Shown: positions 1 to 6,826, counted from the first letter of the stretch. The stretch is DNA of 12,659 nucleotides from Acidobacteriota bacterium (GCA_003231035.1 QIHU01000146.1:1-12659), one strand, 5' to 3'. Numbers and translations are program-made. Notes: generated by a model from the letters alone, not told the origin.

Positions 1-1377
1 GCGGATGGCCTTCAGATCGCTCGTCGGTTCCAAGACCACCTGGCCACGGCTTCCATAGGTCACCAGGCCGACTCGATCCTCGCTGCCCAACTGAGCGAGC
101 AACAGGCCGAGCGCCCGCTTGACCAACCCCAGCCGATTCTCCTGGTTCATCGAGCCGGAGACATCGACCACGAAGATCAGCAGGGCCGGATCGCGTCTTC
201 CGCCGACCGCCTCGCGACCTTGAATGCCGACCCGCACCAGACGGTAGCGCTCGCCCTCGACAAAGGGCGTCGAACCGCCTTCGAGGGTGATCGCCAGAGC
301 ATCTCCCTCGCCGGGAGCGCGGTCGCCGTAGTCGAAGTAGTTGACCATCTCCTCTACGCGTACCGCCGCCGGTGGTGGCCGATTGCCATCGCGCAGGAAG
401 CGGCGCACCTGGGTGTAGGAGCCGGTATCAACATCGAGCGCGAAGGTCGATAGGGCGTCGTCCTCGGTGTCGATGAAGGGATTAACGCCGTAGGACTGGT
501 GAAAAACATCGCTGTAGGCCGCGTCGTTGGGCTCGGCGGTGCCACCCACATTGACACGATCAACGAGTGCCCCCGGCGCGGCTTGCAGGACAGTCCACGG
601 ATCCCGAACGGTGGGCACTTTCTCCAGGTCGGCAGAGGTGACCGTCGAGCCAACGCTAATCTTGCGTTCATCCAGCAGCGGGCTCTCGGAGGTGACGACG
701 ATGGACTCTTCCACCACCAGCGGCTCATTAGCCTTGCGGAGCGGTGGCGACACTAATTTCGCCTGAAGCTGCTGAGCCTCGCGACGCTGAGTCGCGTCGA
801 CCCTGGCCGACTTACCCGGAGCCACCTCGGCAACGGAAGCTTTCTTCGCTTTCTGCCGCGTTGATCGTCCTTCAAGATCGCTCAGCGACCGCACTCTCCG
901 CTCTGCCTCACTCCGCGCGGGGGCCACGGCTTGCCCAAAATCGGCCTTCGGTGTGTCGCTCACGGGCAAACTACGGGAGAGTTGATCCTTGTCCACCGTT
1001 TCGCTCTTGGCCAACGGACTTGGCGGGTTCACCGGTTCGGCGAGCCGCAGCGCATCCATTTCAGAGGTCGATCTAGAGGATTCCACAGGAACCGCCCGCG
1101 GTACCGGTGCCATCTCGCTGGCCGGTCGTTCGACTTCGCGCAGGGTGCGCAAGCCAAGGATTCCGGCACCGAGAGCGACCACCACCGTGGCGGCGGCGAG
1201 CCAAGTTCGCTGGGGTAGAAAGGAGCGGTGGACGGGTACCGGGGCGGGTGTCTCTTCCGCCGTGGGGAGCACTTCGGGGATCTCAGCTTGGATCGCCTTA
1301 AGCAAGCTCTCGGGCGGTGGCGGGGCCTCGGTGCCACGCAGAAGATCTTCAACATCTTGGGTCTTGAGCTGTTTCAT
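1..1377 (-). CDS. Membrane-anchored YfbK-type von Willebrand factor A protein (3' end outside window)
   Basis: 459 residues are visible and open to the window edge. Order: a cytoplasmic N-terminus of about 58 residues beginning MKQLKTQDVEDLLRG; one transmembrane helix at about 59-79 (WLAAATVVVALGAGILGLRTL without its last residue); a polar linker of about 140 residues; a TonB-plug-like segment at about 222-279 (VTSESPLLDERK, then ELEKVPT-like, RDPW and LVDRVNVGG); the YfbK N-terminal domain from about 299 (NPFIDTEDDALSTFALDVDTGSY, trimmed here to its idea: NPF...DVDTGSY, then VRVEEMVNYF); then the VWA domain with MIDAS motif DVSGSM at 405-410. The start ATG overlaps the stop of the displaced sigma-factor tail (ATGA), with GAGGAG 8 nt upstream. 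Known: YfbK-type VWA proteins often sit beside ECF sigma genes. Inferred: a periplasmic sensor or scaffold whose cytoplasmic tip may hold the sigma factor. The fold call is firm; the role is not. Confidence 0.9.
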   Translation of the reverse strand, partial: MKQLKTQDVEDLLRGTEAPPPPESLLKAIQAEIPEVLPTAEETPAPVPVHRSFLPQRTWLAAATVVVALGAGILGLRTLREVERPASEMAPVPRAVPVESSRSTSEMDALRLAEPVNPPSPLAKSETVDKDQLSRSLPVSDTPKADFGQAVAPARSEAERRVRSLSDLEGRSTRQKAKKASVAEVAPGKSARVDATQRREAQQLQAKLVSPPLRKANEPLVVEESIVVTSESPLLDERKISVGSTVTSADLEKVPTVRDPWTVLQAAPGALVDRVNVGGTAEPNDAAYSDVFHQSYGVNPFIDTEDDALSTFALDVDTGSYTQVRRFLRDGNRPPPAAVRVEEMVNYFDYGDRAPGEGDALAITLEGGSTPFVEGERYRLVRVGIQGREAVGGRRDPALLIFVVDVSGSMNQENRLGLVKRALGLLLAQLGSEDRVGLVTYGSRGQVVLEPTSDLKAIR

Positions 1378-1508
1378 TGCCGGTTCTCCTCGTGCGCCGC
1401 GCCATGCGCGGCCTCACTGTCTTGCGTCACCTCGCTGTTGCCTAAAACCAGGGCGAGCGCCTCGTAAGCCTTCTTCAGCCGTTTGCGGATCGCCATTGCG
1501 CCGACTGA
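1374..1508 (-). pseudogene. Displaced C-terminal part of the ECF sigma factor (sigma region 4.2)
   Basis: In the frame one base back from the sigma ORF, from about 1508, the sequence reads SVGAMAIRKRLKKAYEALA and continues to a TGA at 1374-1376. RKRLKKAYEAL is the typical end of the sigma-4 recognition helix and following helix. The TGA overlaps the ATG of the VWA gene by the usual coupled ATGA arrangement, and the VWA ribosome binding site (GAGGAG, 1386-1391) lies inside it. This is what an intact sigma gene would look like at its 3' end, so I read it as the same gene in a shifted frame. A programmed -1 shift is possible but there is no obvious slippery heptamer. Confidence 0.6.
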
Positions 1509-1945
1509 CCGCCCCAGAAACGGGCGGTGACGGTAAAGCGCAATTCCTCCGGCAGGCCGACCACGGCGCGGCGCAGGCGCTCCGAGTCGGCGGCGTTGCC
1601 GAGCAACTCGTCGGGCAGCAGCCGGGGGTCGACCGCCGCGCTCGCCTGCTCTTCGTCGAGCGAAGTGAGGCGACGCGGCTTGCGGATGTGGTTGAGGAAG
1701 GTGGTGTAGGCGATGCGGTAGAGCCAGGTCGAAAGACGGGCACCACCGCGAAATTGGGGTAGCGAGACCCAAGCTTTGCGGTAGCTTTCTTGGGTCAGAT
1801 CAGCGGCCAGGTCGGCATCGCCACCGGTGAGTTTGAAGAGCGCCGCCCAGACCTCGCGGTAGGTGCGCTCGACCAACTCCTCGGCCGCGGCACGGTCGCC
1901 GCTGGCGAGCGCCGCCAGGAGCGACGCCTCAGAGCGCCGCGGCAT
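1475..1945 (-). CDS. ECF-type RNA polymerase sigma factor, region 4 apparently frameshifted
   Basis: 156 residues from the chosen ATG, which has GGAGG six bases upstream; the frame is open further upstream to 2050 but without a better start. Region 2 is clear: DLTQESYRKAWVSLPQFRG at about 49-67 and STWLYRIAYTTFLNHIRKPRR at about 72-92 (core binding and -10 recognition). Region 4 begins normally with LPEELRFTVTARFWGG at 131-146, then reads into ten unrelated residues and stops. The expected continuation (RKRLKKAYEALALVLG) is present in the -1 frame and ends in an ATGA overlap with the downstream VWA gene. The first helix of the region-4 helix-turn-helix is also missing. Either a real 3n+1-base deletion has broken the gene or the assembly has an error. 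Without region 4 the protein should not recognise a -35 element. Confidence 0.85.
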   Translation of the reverse strand: MPRRSEASLLAALASGDRAAAEELVERTYREVWAALFKLTGGDADLAADLTQESYRKAWVSLPQFRGGARLSTWLYRIAYTTFLNHIRKPRRLTSLDEEQASAAVDPRLLPDELLGNAADSERLRRAVVGLPEELRFTVTARFWGGQSAQWRSANG

Positions 1946-2014
1946 CGTCGGCCTCCAGGGTGCCGCCATGGGACGGGAGGATTGGTGTATTGCGTTCATG
2001 CCCTCTTGGACACA

Positions 2015-2046
2015 CTTCGCCCCGAAAACAAAACCGGCAGGCGAAG
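2015..2046. repeat. Inverted repeat in the leader of the sigma-factor gene
   Basis: CTTCGCC at 2015-2021 is complementary to GGCGAAG at 2040-2046. Inside it CCG (2022-2024) can pair with CGG (2035-2037), leaving an A-rich loop on the plus strand (T-rich on the minus strand) and a 2-nt bulge. It lies in the 135-bp gap between the end of the methyltransferase gene and the sigma gene, about 70 bp before the sigma start. It has no T tract after it in the minus direction, so a classical terminator is unlikely; an operator or leader hairpin is possible. Confidence 0.4.
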
Positions 2047-2080
2047 TCAAATCGACTAGGAGCCCTAGCCACCGCCCACC

Positions 2081-3421
2081 TCAGCAGCCATAACGCAACT
2101 GAACGACCGCCTCCATGTGGCCCGTCTGCGGGAAGAGGTCGAGCAGGGTGATCGACTCGATGCGGAATTTTCCGCTCAGGGCTTTGAGGTCGCGGGCCAA
2201 GGTGGCGGCGTGGCAAGAGACATAGGTAAGGTGGCGCGGCTTGGCCATCAGCAGACCGGCCCGAATCGGCACCGTAAGGCCAGAGCGTGGCGGGTCCACC
2301 ACCACCCGCGCCGCGTCTCGCGGTAGCTGGGAGATCCAGCTCTCGACCGAGTGCGCTTCGACTTCGACACCCTTCAACCGGTTGCGGCGAGCATTGATCC
2401 GCGCGTAGCGCGCGGCCATTCGATCGCCCTCGACCGCTACCACCCGCCGGTACCGACGCGCCAGGGGCAAAGTGAAGAGACCGACTCCGCAATAGAGATC
2501 AAAAGCGGTGGTCTCCGTTTCCGTCACGGCTTCACCACTGGCTTCACCACTGGCTTCACCACTGGCCTTCTCGCTGGCCTCCTCCGGCCCCATCACCACT
2601 TCGATCAACCGCTGCAACAGGCCGCGATGGGTCTGAAAGAAACAGTTGGCGTCGTAGGCGTAGGTGTTCTCGCCAACGGTCAACGAAATCTCACCCGACG
2701 GTAGCCCTTCCAGGCGCGGCGCGACGGTGATCGTTCCCTGGGCTCCCGCCGCCAGGTCGATTCGCTGAGGCGGCTTCTTTCCCGTGTGCGCCATGTCCAG
2801 CGCATCGGGAAGAGTCGTGACCATTTTCTCCAGCTCCGGCACCAGCACCGGACACTGGGTGATCGGTACTAGGTCGTGACTACCCCGTCGCAGATAGCCC
2901 AGCGGCACGGGGCCGTCCACCAGCTTGTTCTCTTCGCCATCCGGCACCGACAGGAACAGTCGTGCGGTGCGCAATTGGGTGCGCATCCGGTAGCCCCAAG
3001 CCTCACCGGTAATCACCTCGACCTCACCAGGCCAGGAGAGCCCCCCCAGGCGGCGCAAGGTCTCGATCACCGCCTCGGCCTTAAGCCGCGACTGCTCGCT
3101 ATCCTCGATATGTTGGAGGTCGCAGCCGCCACAGTCCTGAAAGTGCGCACAGGGAGGCTCGCGACGAGCCGGCCCGGCGGCGAGCACTTCGACGATCTCC
3201 GCGCGACCGTAGCTCGGCCGCAGCTGGACGAGGCGCACTCGGAGTCGGTCGCCAGGAGCGCTCAACGGTACAAATAACGGCACCCCACCAGCCCGAGCCA
3301 GGCCATCGCCGCCGGCCACGATCTTCTCGATCGTCACTTCGACTTCGTCACCTTCGGCCAATGGATTTAGCTTCTTAGTCTCTGTACTCACGGCTTCCTC
3401 CGAATTCATCGCTTTCTTCAC
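2081..3421 (-). CDS. rlmD: 23S rRNA (uracil-C5)-methyltransferase, RlmD/RumA (TrmA) family
   Basis: A 446-residue SAM-dependent RNA methyltransferase that converts a uridine to 5-methyluridine, most likely in 23S rRNA. A TRAM RNA-binding domain lies at about 18-80. The iron-sulphur cysteines are C91, C97, C100 (CAHFQDCGGC) and C190. The SAM-binding domain has DLYCGVG at 308-314 and VEGD at about 330-333. Catalytic motifs are DPPR at 376-379, the nucleophile C403 in YVSC, and the base E437 in TGHMEAVV. The start is a GTG overlapping the stop of the RNase Z gene by 4 nt (GTGA); an in-frame ATG at 3409 is an alternative that gives a better distance from the GAGG upstream. A run of SGEA repeats at 287-298 sits in the linker before the SAM domain. 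Target specificity (RlmD, RlmC or TrmA-like) cannot be fixed from sequence alone; the four cysteines favour RlmD. Confidence 0.92.
   Translation of the reverse strand: MKKAMNSEEAVSTETKKLNPLAEGDEVEVTIEKIVAGGDGLARAGGVPLFVPLSAPGDRLRVRLVQLRPSYGRAEIVEVLAAGPARREPPCAHFQDCGGCDLQHIEDSEQSRLKAEAVIETLRRLGGLSWPGEVEVITGEAWGYRMRTQLRTARLFLSVPDGEENKLVDGPVPLGYLRRGSHDLVPITQCPVLVPELEKMVTTLPDALDMAHTGKKPPQRIDLAAGAQGTITVAPRLEGLPSGEISLTVGENTYAYDANCFFQTHRGLLQRLIEVVMGPEEASEKASGEASGEASGEAVTETETTAFDLYCGVGLFTLPLARRYRRVVAVEGDRMAARYARINARRNRLKGVEVEAHSVESWISQLPRDAARVVVDPPRSGLTVPIRAGLLMAKPRHLTYVSCHAATLARDLKALSGKFRIESITLLDLFPQTGHMEAVVQLRYGC
2528..2563. repeat. Three perfect 12-bp tandem repeats inside the rlmD-like gene
   Basis: The unit GGCTTCACCACT occurs three times in a row, followed by degenerate copies (2564-2575 and beyond). 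On the coding strand each unit encodes Ser-Gly-Glu-Ala, giving an SGEASGEASGEA stretch at residues 287-298. The perfect copies suggest recent slippage expansion. It lies between the substrate-binding part and the SAM domain, where the family is normally compact, and copy number can change without a frameshift. Confidence 0.9.
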
Positions 3422-4284
3422 CCTCGCTGCGCCCGTTTCCCTTGCTGGCGGCGGTTTGGATGCTCGCCAAAGACAATCAGCTCTGGGGACAGGTTGGGCA
3501 TCCTACGCTCGACTTCCTGCCGCAGCTCTTCGAGGCGATGACGCCGGCTCAAGTGGGTCAGTACCAGTGCCTCGTTGGCGAATCGGTCAGCCTGTGCGGC
3601 CAGGTCCGCCACATGCAGATGGCCGAACTGACGGGCCTTGGTTTCTAGCTCAGAGCCGAGAAAAGTACATTCGAGCAGCAGCACCCGCGCCTCGAAGAGG
3701 CGGGGTTCGAGGTCGAAGACCCCCGCCGCGGTGTCGCCACAATACGAGACTTCGATGTGCTCCTCGGTGTGGTCGATCCTCTCGCCGGCCCTGCGACGCC
3801 GAGCTAGTTCGGCGCCGTCCAAGCCACGAAGGGCGGGCGCCAAAGATCGCCGAGCCTGGATCAAATGGTAGCCAAGGCTGGGCAACACATGGTCCACGGC
3901 AAAAGGCTCGACACTCCAGCCGTGGCCCAGCTCCACCCGCTCTCCCGCCTCCAGGCCGCGCAGTTGATAGCGATACTCCACCTCTTCGAGCGCCGCGGCA
4001 GCCTCCACGAAATTCTCCACCGCCCGCCGGATGGGCCGCGGGCAATAGAGTCGACAAGGGCCGAAGCCGTGCAGGTTGCGTTGCGACAACACGTAGGGCA
4101 AACCCAGCGCGTGATCGAGGTGGCCGTGGCTCAAGAAGAGCTCATCGGTACCGATCAACCGCTGTGCCCCACGCCCCAAATCGAAAGCCAACCCCGGCGG
4201 TTGGATTCGGTACCAGCTGCGGTCGGCGGCCCGGCTGGAGCCCTCGATCCGCAGGTTCTTGAAGTTGAGTTTGGTAACCGTCAA
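3418..4284 (-). CDS. rnz: Ribonuclease Z (tRNA 3'-end processing endonuclease)
   Basis: A 288-residue metallo-beta-lactamase-fold nuclease, predicted to cut tRNA precursors just after the discriminator base. The zinc motif SHGHLDH lies at 52-58, with further metal ligands at H132 (VDH), D184 (YCGDT) and H244 (LTHLSRRH). LECTF at 205-209 and HLHVADL at 222-228 are also typical of the RNase Z family, and the length is normal for the short bacterial form. The start is TTG, 9 nt after the stop of the GAPDH gene; an in-frame stop just upstream (that same TAA) rules out a longer version. The 3' end overlaps the methyltransferase start by 4 nt, so the two RNA-acting genes are probably translationally coupled. 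Confidence 0.9.
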   Translation of the reverse strand: MTVTKLNFKNLRIEGSSRAADRSWYRIQPPGLAFDLGRGAQRLIGTDELFLSHGHLDHALGLPYVLSQRNLHGFGPCRLYCPRPIRRAVENFVEAAAALEEVEYRYQLRGLEAGERVELGHGWSVEPFAVDHVLPSLGYHLIQARRSLAPALRGLDGAELARRRRAGERIDHTEEHIEVSYCGDTAAGVFDLEPRLFEARVLLLECTFLGSELETKARQFGHLHVADLAAQADRFANEALVLTHLSRRHRLEELRQEVERRMPNLSPELIVFGEHPNRRQQGKRAQRG

Positions 4285-4293
4285 ATTTCCCGG

Positions 4294-5358
4294 TTAGATT
4301 TCCCGATAGAGCCAGCGACGAATCGGATCCAGACGATGCTGCACGCTGCCAGGATCGGGGTCGATCTGCCACAAGGCCGCCGCTACCGAGGAGAGCAACG
4401 AGTTGCCATCCTGAGGGGTGAAGCAAAAGCCCACGATCTCCCGTTTGCGACGCACCAGGAGGGTCGGAGTCACCACCACGGTCTGCGACAGAATGCGCCC
4501 GTAGTAGCCATGGTCGCGGCCAAAACTGAAGATCAGGTTGGCCTGCCGCTTGTCGGTCAAAGCCACCCGGTGGTTGTCGCGCAGTCGCTCGATCACCTCT
4601 TCGAGGGTCGTATCCCGATCGAGGCGGAATTTGAACCAAATCGAGTGCATGTACTGGGTGTTCAGCTTGACCGCGCTGGAGAAGAGGTCGAGATCCAGAT
4701 CCATGGTCGAGAATAGGCTGTGGGCGTCGCGAGCGTGATGGGTCCCAAACTCGGGATCGCCGTGCGTCCCCACCTGTGGCGCTGGGATAAAGCCACCCTC
4801 TTGGGTAATGTCATTGGCGCGGCGCATGCAAACGAACGCGGCATTGTCCAAGCAGTACCCCTTGTCGCCATCGTCGCAAAGGGTCTTGACCAGCGTGGTG
4901 ATGTTGTGGGTGTTGCAGGAAACCACTTGCAGGAAGCGATCTTCGCCTTCGACCAGCACTTCGTCGTTGACCCCGCGAGCGTAGGGCTTTCCGAAACCAA
5001 ACTCGCTACCCTGCGCCAAGAAACCGCGCGGGCCACTGAGCTTGGAGTAGATCTCCGCCTTGTTGGCGTTACCGGCCGGAGTGCAATCAATGACCACGGT
5101 CGCCCGCTCGAGCGCCTCTTGGGTCTCGAGGCTCACCGTGTGCCCCAGCGCTTCGAAGTCGCCGCGCACGCTCTGGTCAGCGGCCAACTTCGCGCCGCGA
5201 GCCATCAGATGCTCCAACTTGGCGAAGTCGCTCTTCAGCGCCGTGCGTTTGTGGAAAGTGACTTCGTCGATCCCCATGCGATCGCGAAAGTCGGTGAACA
5301 GACCGATGAGCGGCTCACCGATGGTCCCGGTGCCTACGACGTGAACGATCGTCTTCAT
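4294..5358 (-). CDS. Archaeal-type (type II) glyceraldehyde-3-phosphate dehydrogenase
   Basis: 354 residues. The Rossmann fold starts MKTIVHVVGTGTIGEP (dinucleotide loop GTGTIG, 9-14). Features of the archaeal GAPDH family follow: a KRTALKSDF segment at about 37-45 like the KTKPDF cofactor loop; DCTPAG at 91-96; the catalytic cysteine C148 in VVSCNT; RRAND at 179-183; and the HH pair at 207-208 in THHARD, matching the catalytic-histidine motif HHxxD. The reaction expected is NAD(P)-dependent oxidation of glyceraldehyde 3-phosphate in glycolysis/gluconeogenesis. It differs from the usual bacterial type I GapA, which has an SCTTN motif. The ATG start has AGGAAAGG about 11 nt upstream. It is the first gene of a cluster with rnz and the rlmD-like gene. 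The loop around 119-132 is unlike characterised archaeal enzymes, so substrate is inferred. Confidence 0.82.
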   Translation of the reverse strand: MKTIVHVVGTGTIGEPLIGLFTDFRDRMGIDEVTFHKRTALKSDFAKLEHLMARGAKLAADQSVRGDFEALGHTVSLETQEALERATVVIDCTPAGNANKAEIYSKLSGPRGFLAQGSEFGFGKPYARGVNDEVLVEGEDRFLQVVSCNTHNITTLVKTLCDDGDKGYCLDNAAFVCMRRANDITQEGGFIPAPQVGTHGDPEFGTHHARDAHSLFSTMDLDLDLFSSAVKLNTQYMHSIWFKFRLDRDTTLEEVIERLRDNHRVALTDKRQANLIFSFGRDHGYYGRILSQTVVVTPTLLVRRKREIVGFCFTPQDGNSLLSSVAAALWQIDPDPGSVQHRLDPIRRWLYREI

Positions 5359-5500
5359 GGAGTCTTGTACCTTTCCTCGCGAGGGGTGGCGGGCCGGTTG
5401 CGGATCTCTACTGAACAGCTTGATTTACGTGGGAAGGGTACCGCCGAAGGACGGTTGCCGAGGCGAACTTTACCACACCGTCCTAGGGTTAAATCCAAGA

Positions 5501-5518
5501 TGAGCGGAGCTCCTCTCA
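5501..5518. promoter_or_regulatory. Imperfect 18-bp palindrome upstream of the GAPDH gene
   Basis: TGAGCGGAGCTCCTCTCA is self-complementary except at one symmetric pair. It lies 143 bp upstream of the GAPDH start and about 20 bp downstream of the stop of the small cysteine-rich gene (both minus strand). It could be an operator or part of a terminator. No T tract follows directly, and no convincing -35/-10 pair is visible in the 180-bp gap. Confidence 0.3.
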
Positions 5519-5538
5519 GCGCCCCTGCCACCCCCCCT

Positions 5539-5781
5539 TCACTCCTCGGCACCGGCGTGACGGCGCCCTCCTTTCCACTCGGGATCGCGGTTGGCGAATT
5601 GGTCTAAGTCACTCGGCACCTCGACAATCGTCCGGCTGAGTTCCGGGTCACAAGGGCCGCTCTCGCACTCATAGGTGTAGAGATTCCACTCTTCACCCTG
5701 CTTAAACTCGCACAGGGTCTGATAGGTATTGCATCGCCCGCACTTGACCGACAGGTTGCGGATGTTGATCATGGTGTCCAT
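5539..5781 (-). CDS. Small cysteine-rich protein, possible zinc ribbon
   Basis: 80 residues from ATG at 5781, or 77 from the next ATG at 5772. It has cysteines at 14, 17, 24, 39 and 44 (CGRC, then CESGPC), an arrangement that could bind a zinc ion or structure a small ribbon. The composition is ordinary for a protein (acidic, aromatic residues, few Arg/Pro runs), unlike the antisense frames of this GC-rich DNA. No family is recognised. GAGGGGG lies 12 nt before the first ATG, a rather long distance. Its 5' end overlaps that of the divergent VWA gene, so one of the two starts is probably misplaced. It could be expressed alone or with the GAPDH cluster downstream. Confidence 0.6.
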   Translation of the reverse strand: MDTMINIRNLSVKCGRCNTYQTLCEFKQGEEWNLYTYECESGPCDPELSRTIVEVPSDLDQFANRDPEWKGGRRHAGAEE

Positions 5782-6826
5782 CTTGCCAGTATGCCCCCTC
5801 GCCCGCTTCCAACTCAAGCGTCGGCGCGGTGGCCTCTTCACCTCCTGTTGCCTACTCGTGGTGCTCGCTTCTAGCTCCGCCGCCGTACAGCGCGAGGAAT
5901 CTAGCTCGCGGGCCGGCGCGGTGCCAGAAAGCGGTCCCGCCGGATTGTTCAGCGAGACGGTGGAGGTGGGCTCGATCCTGGTGCCGGTGGTGGTGCGCTC
6001 GACCGACGGGAGCTACCTCACTGAGCTCAGACGCAAGGATTTTCGCTTACTGGTCAACGACCGTCCGGTGCCGATCGAGTCCTTCGAGCGCCGGGCCGAG
6101 GCACCGATCAGCGTCGTCTTCCTGCAAGACCTCTCCGGCAGCATGGCCACCGCCGGCCGGCTGGAGGCGAGCCGCGGAGCCATCGAGCGGCTGCTAGAAC
6201 AAGCCCGAGCCGGTGACGAGTTCGCCATCGCCACCTTCGCCGGCGGTGGCCTCAATGTGGAAGTGCCGTTCACCACCTCGGTGGAAACCGTGTTGGAAGC
6301 GATGGGACTGTGGGAAGCCTACGGCACCACCGCTCTGCACGACGCGGTGGCCTGGCTGCCGGCGATCGGAGCCGAAGGGCGCCACCCCAAACGGGCCGCG
6401 ATTCTGCTCACCGATGGAGGAGACAACGCCAGCACCCTACCGCCGGGCGAAGCCCGCGCCATCGTGCGCCAAGCACAGCTACCGATCTATGTTTTAGGAC
6501 TCGACTCGGGAGATCCCTACGAGCTGCGCAGCCATCCTCAACCGGGAGGCCGCGCCAAGATGCACCGCTACGGCGATGTGCTCAATCTTCTCGCCCACTA
6601 CACCGGCGGCAGCTACATCGCGGTGGATTCCAAGACCGACATGAAAGCGGCGCTGGCGCGAATCACCGAGGAGCTGCGCCACCAGTATGTTCTCTCTTTC
6701 CGCATGCAACGGGAAGGGCTGCGCGACGATTTTCGTTTGCGCATCGAGGTCGTCGGACGTAAGGTGCACGTTTCAACCCGTCAAGGATACCGGGGAACTC
6801 CACCCGCGGCATGGAACTTGCCTTAA
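5762..6826 (+). CDS. Secreted VWA-domain protein, acidobacterial VWFA-related family
   Basis: About 354 residues. An RFQLKRRRGG stretch followed by LFTSCCLLVVLASSSA is a signal peptide, giving a periplasmic or surface protein. After it comes the N-terminal beta-rich segment usual in this family (VPVVVRSTDG, LRRKDFRLLVNDRPV), then a VWA domain with MIDAS motif DLSGSM (about 123-128 in this numbering), GTTALHD and LLTDGGDN. The C-terminal part ends with the ELRHQYVLSF and RQGYRG segments typical of the 'VWFA-related Acidobacterial domain' proteins. The start is uncertain: ATG at 5762 has a weak AGG six bases upstream; ATG at 5771 or TTG at 5783 would shorten the long n-region and reduce the overlap with the divergent gene. 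Function unknown; metal-dependent protein binding outside the cytoplasm is likely. Confidence 0.85.
   Translation: MLIMVSILPVCPLARFQLKRRRGGLFTSCCLLVVLASSSAAVQREESSSRAGAVPESGPAGLFSETVEVGSILVPVVVRSTDGSYLTELRRKDFRLLVNDRPVPIESFERRAEAPISVVFLQDLSGSMATAGRLEASRGAIERLLEQARAGDEFAIATFAGGGLNVEVPFTTSVETVLEAMGLWEAYGTTALHDAVAWLPAIGAEGRHPKRAAILLTDGGDNASTLPPGEARAIVRQAQLPIYVLGLDSGDPYELRSHPQPGGRAKMHRYGDVLNLLAHYTGGSYIAVDSKTDMKAALARITEELRHQYVLSFRMQREGLRDDFRLRIEVVGRKVHVSTRQGYRGTPPAAWNLP

Noticed and set aside
1485..1515. Programmed -1 ribosomal frameshift in the sigma gene
   Set aside because: No X-XXY-YYZ slippery heptamer is visible, and the missing residues of the helix-turn-helix are better explained by a deletion or assembly error.
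989..1762. 257-codon plus-strand frame opposite the VWA linker and sigma gene
   Set aside because: Low-complexity Ser/Arg/Gly composition and antisense to two recognised genes.
3456..4716. Open frames on the plus strand opposite RNase Z and GAPDH
   Set aside because: The opposite strand carries complete metal-site and catalytic motifs; these frames are Arg/Pro/Ala-rich and lack domains.
4720..5607. Open frame of 295 codons on the plus strand opposite the GAPDH gene
   Set aside because: It mirrors the coding frame of the GAPDH gene, and its composition looks like an antisense shadow.
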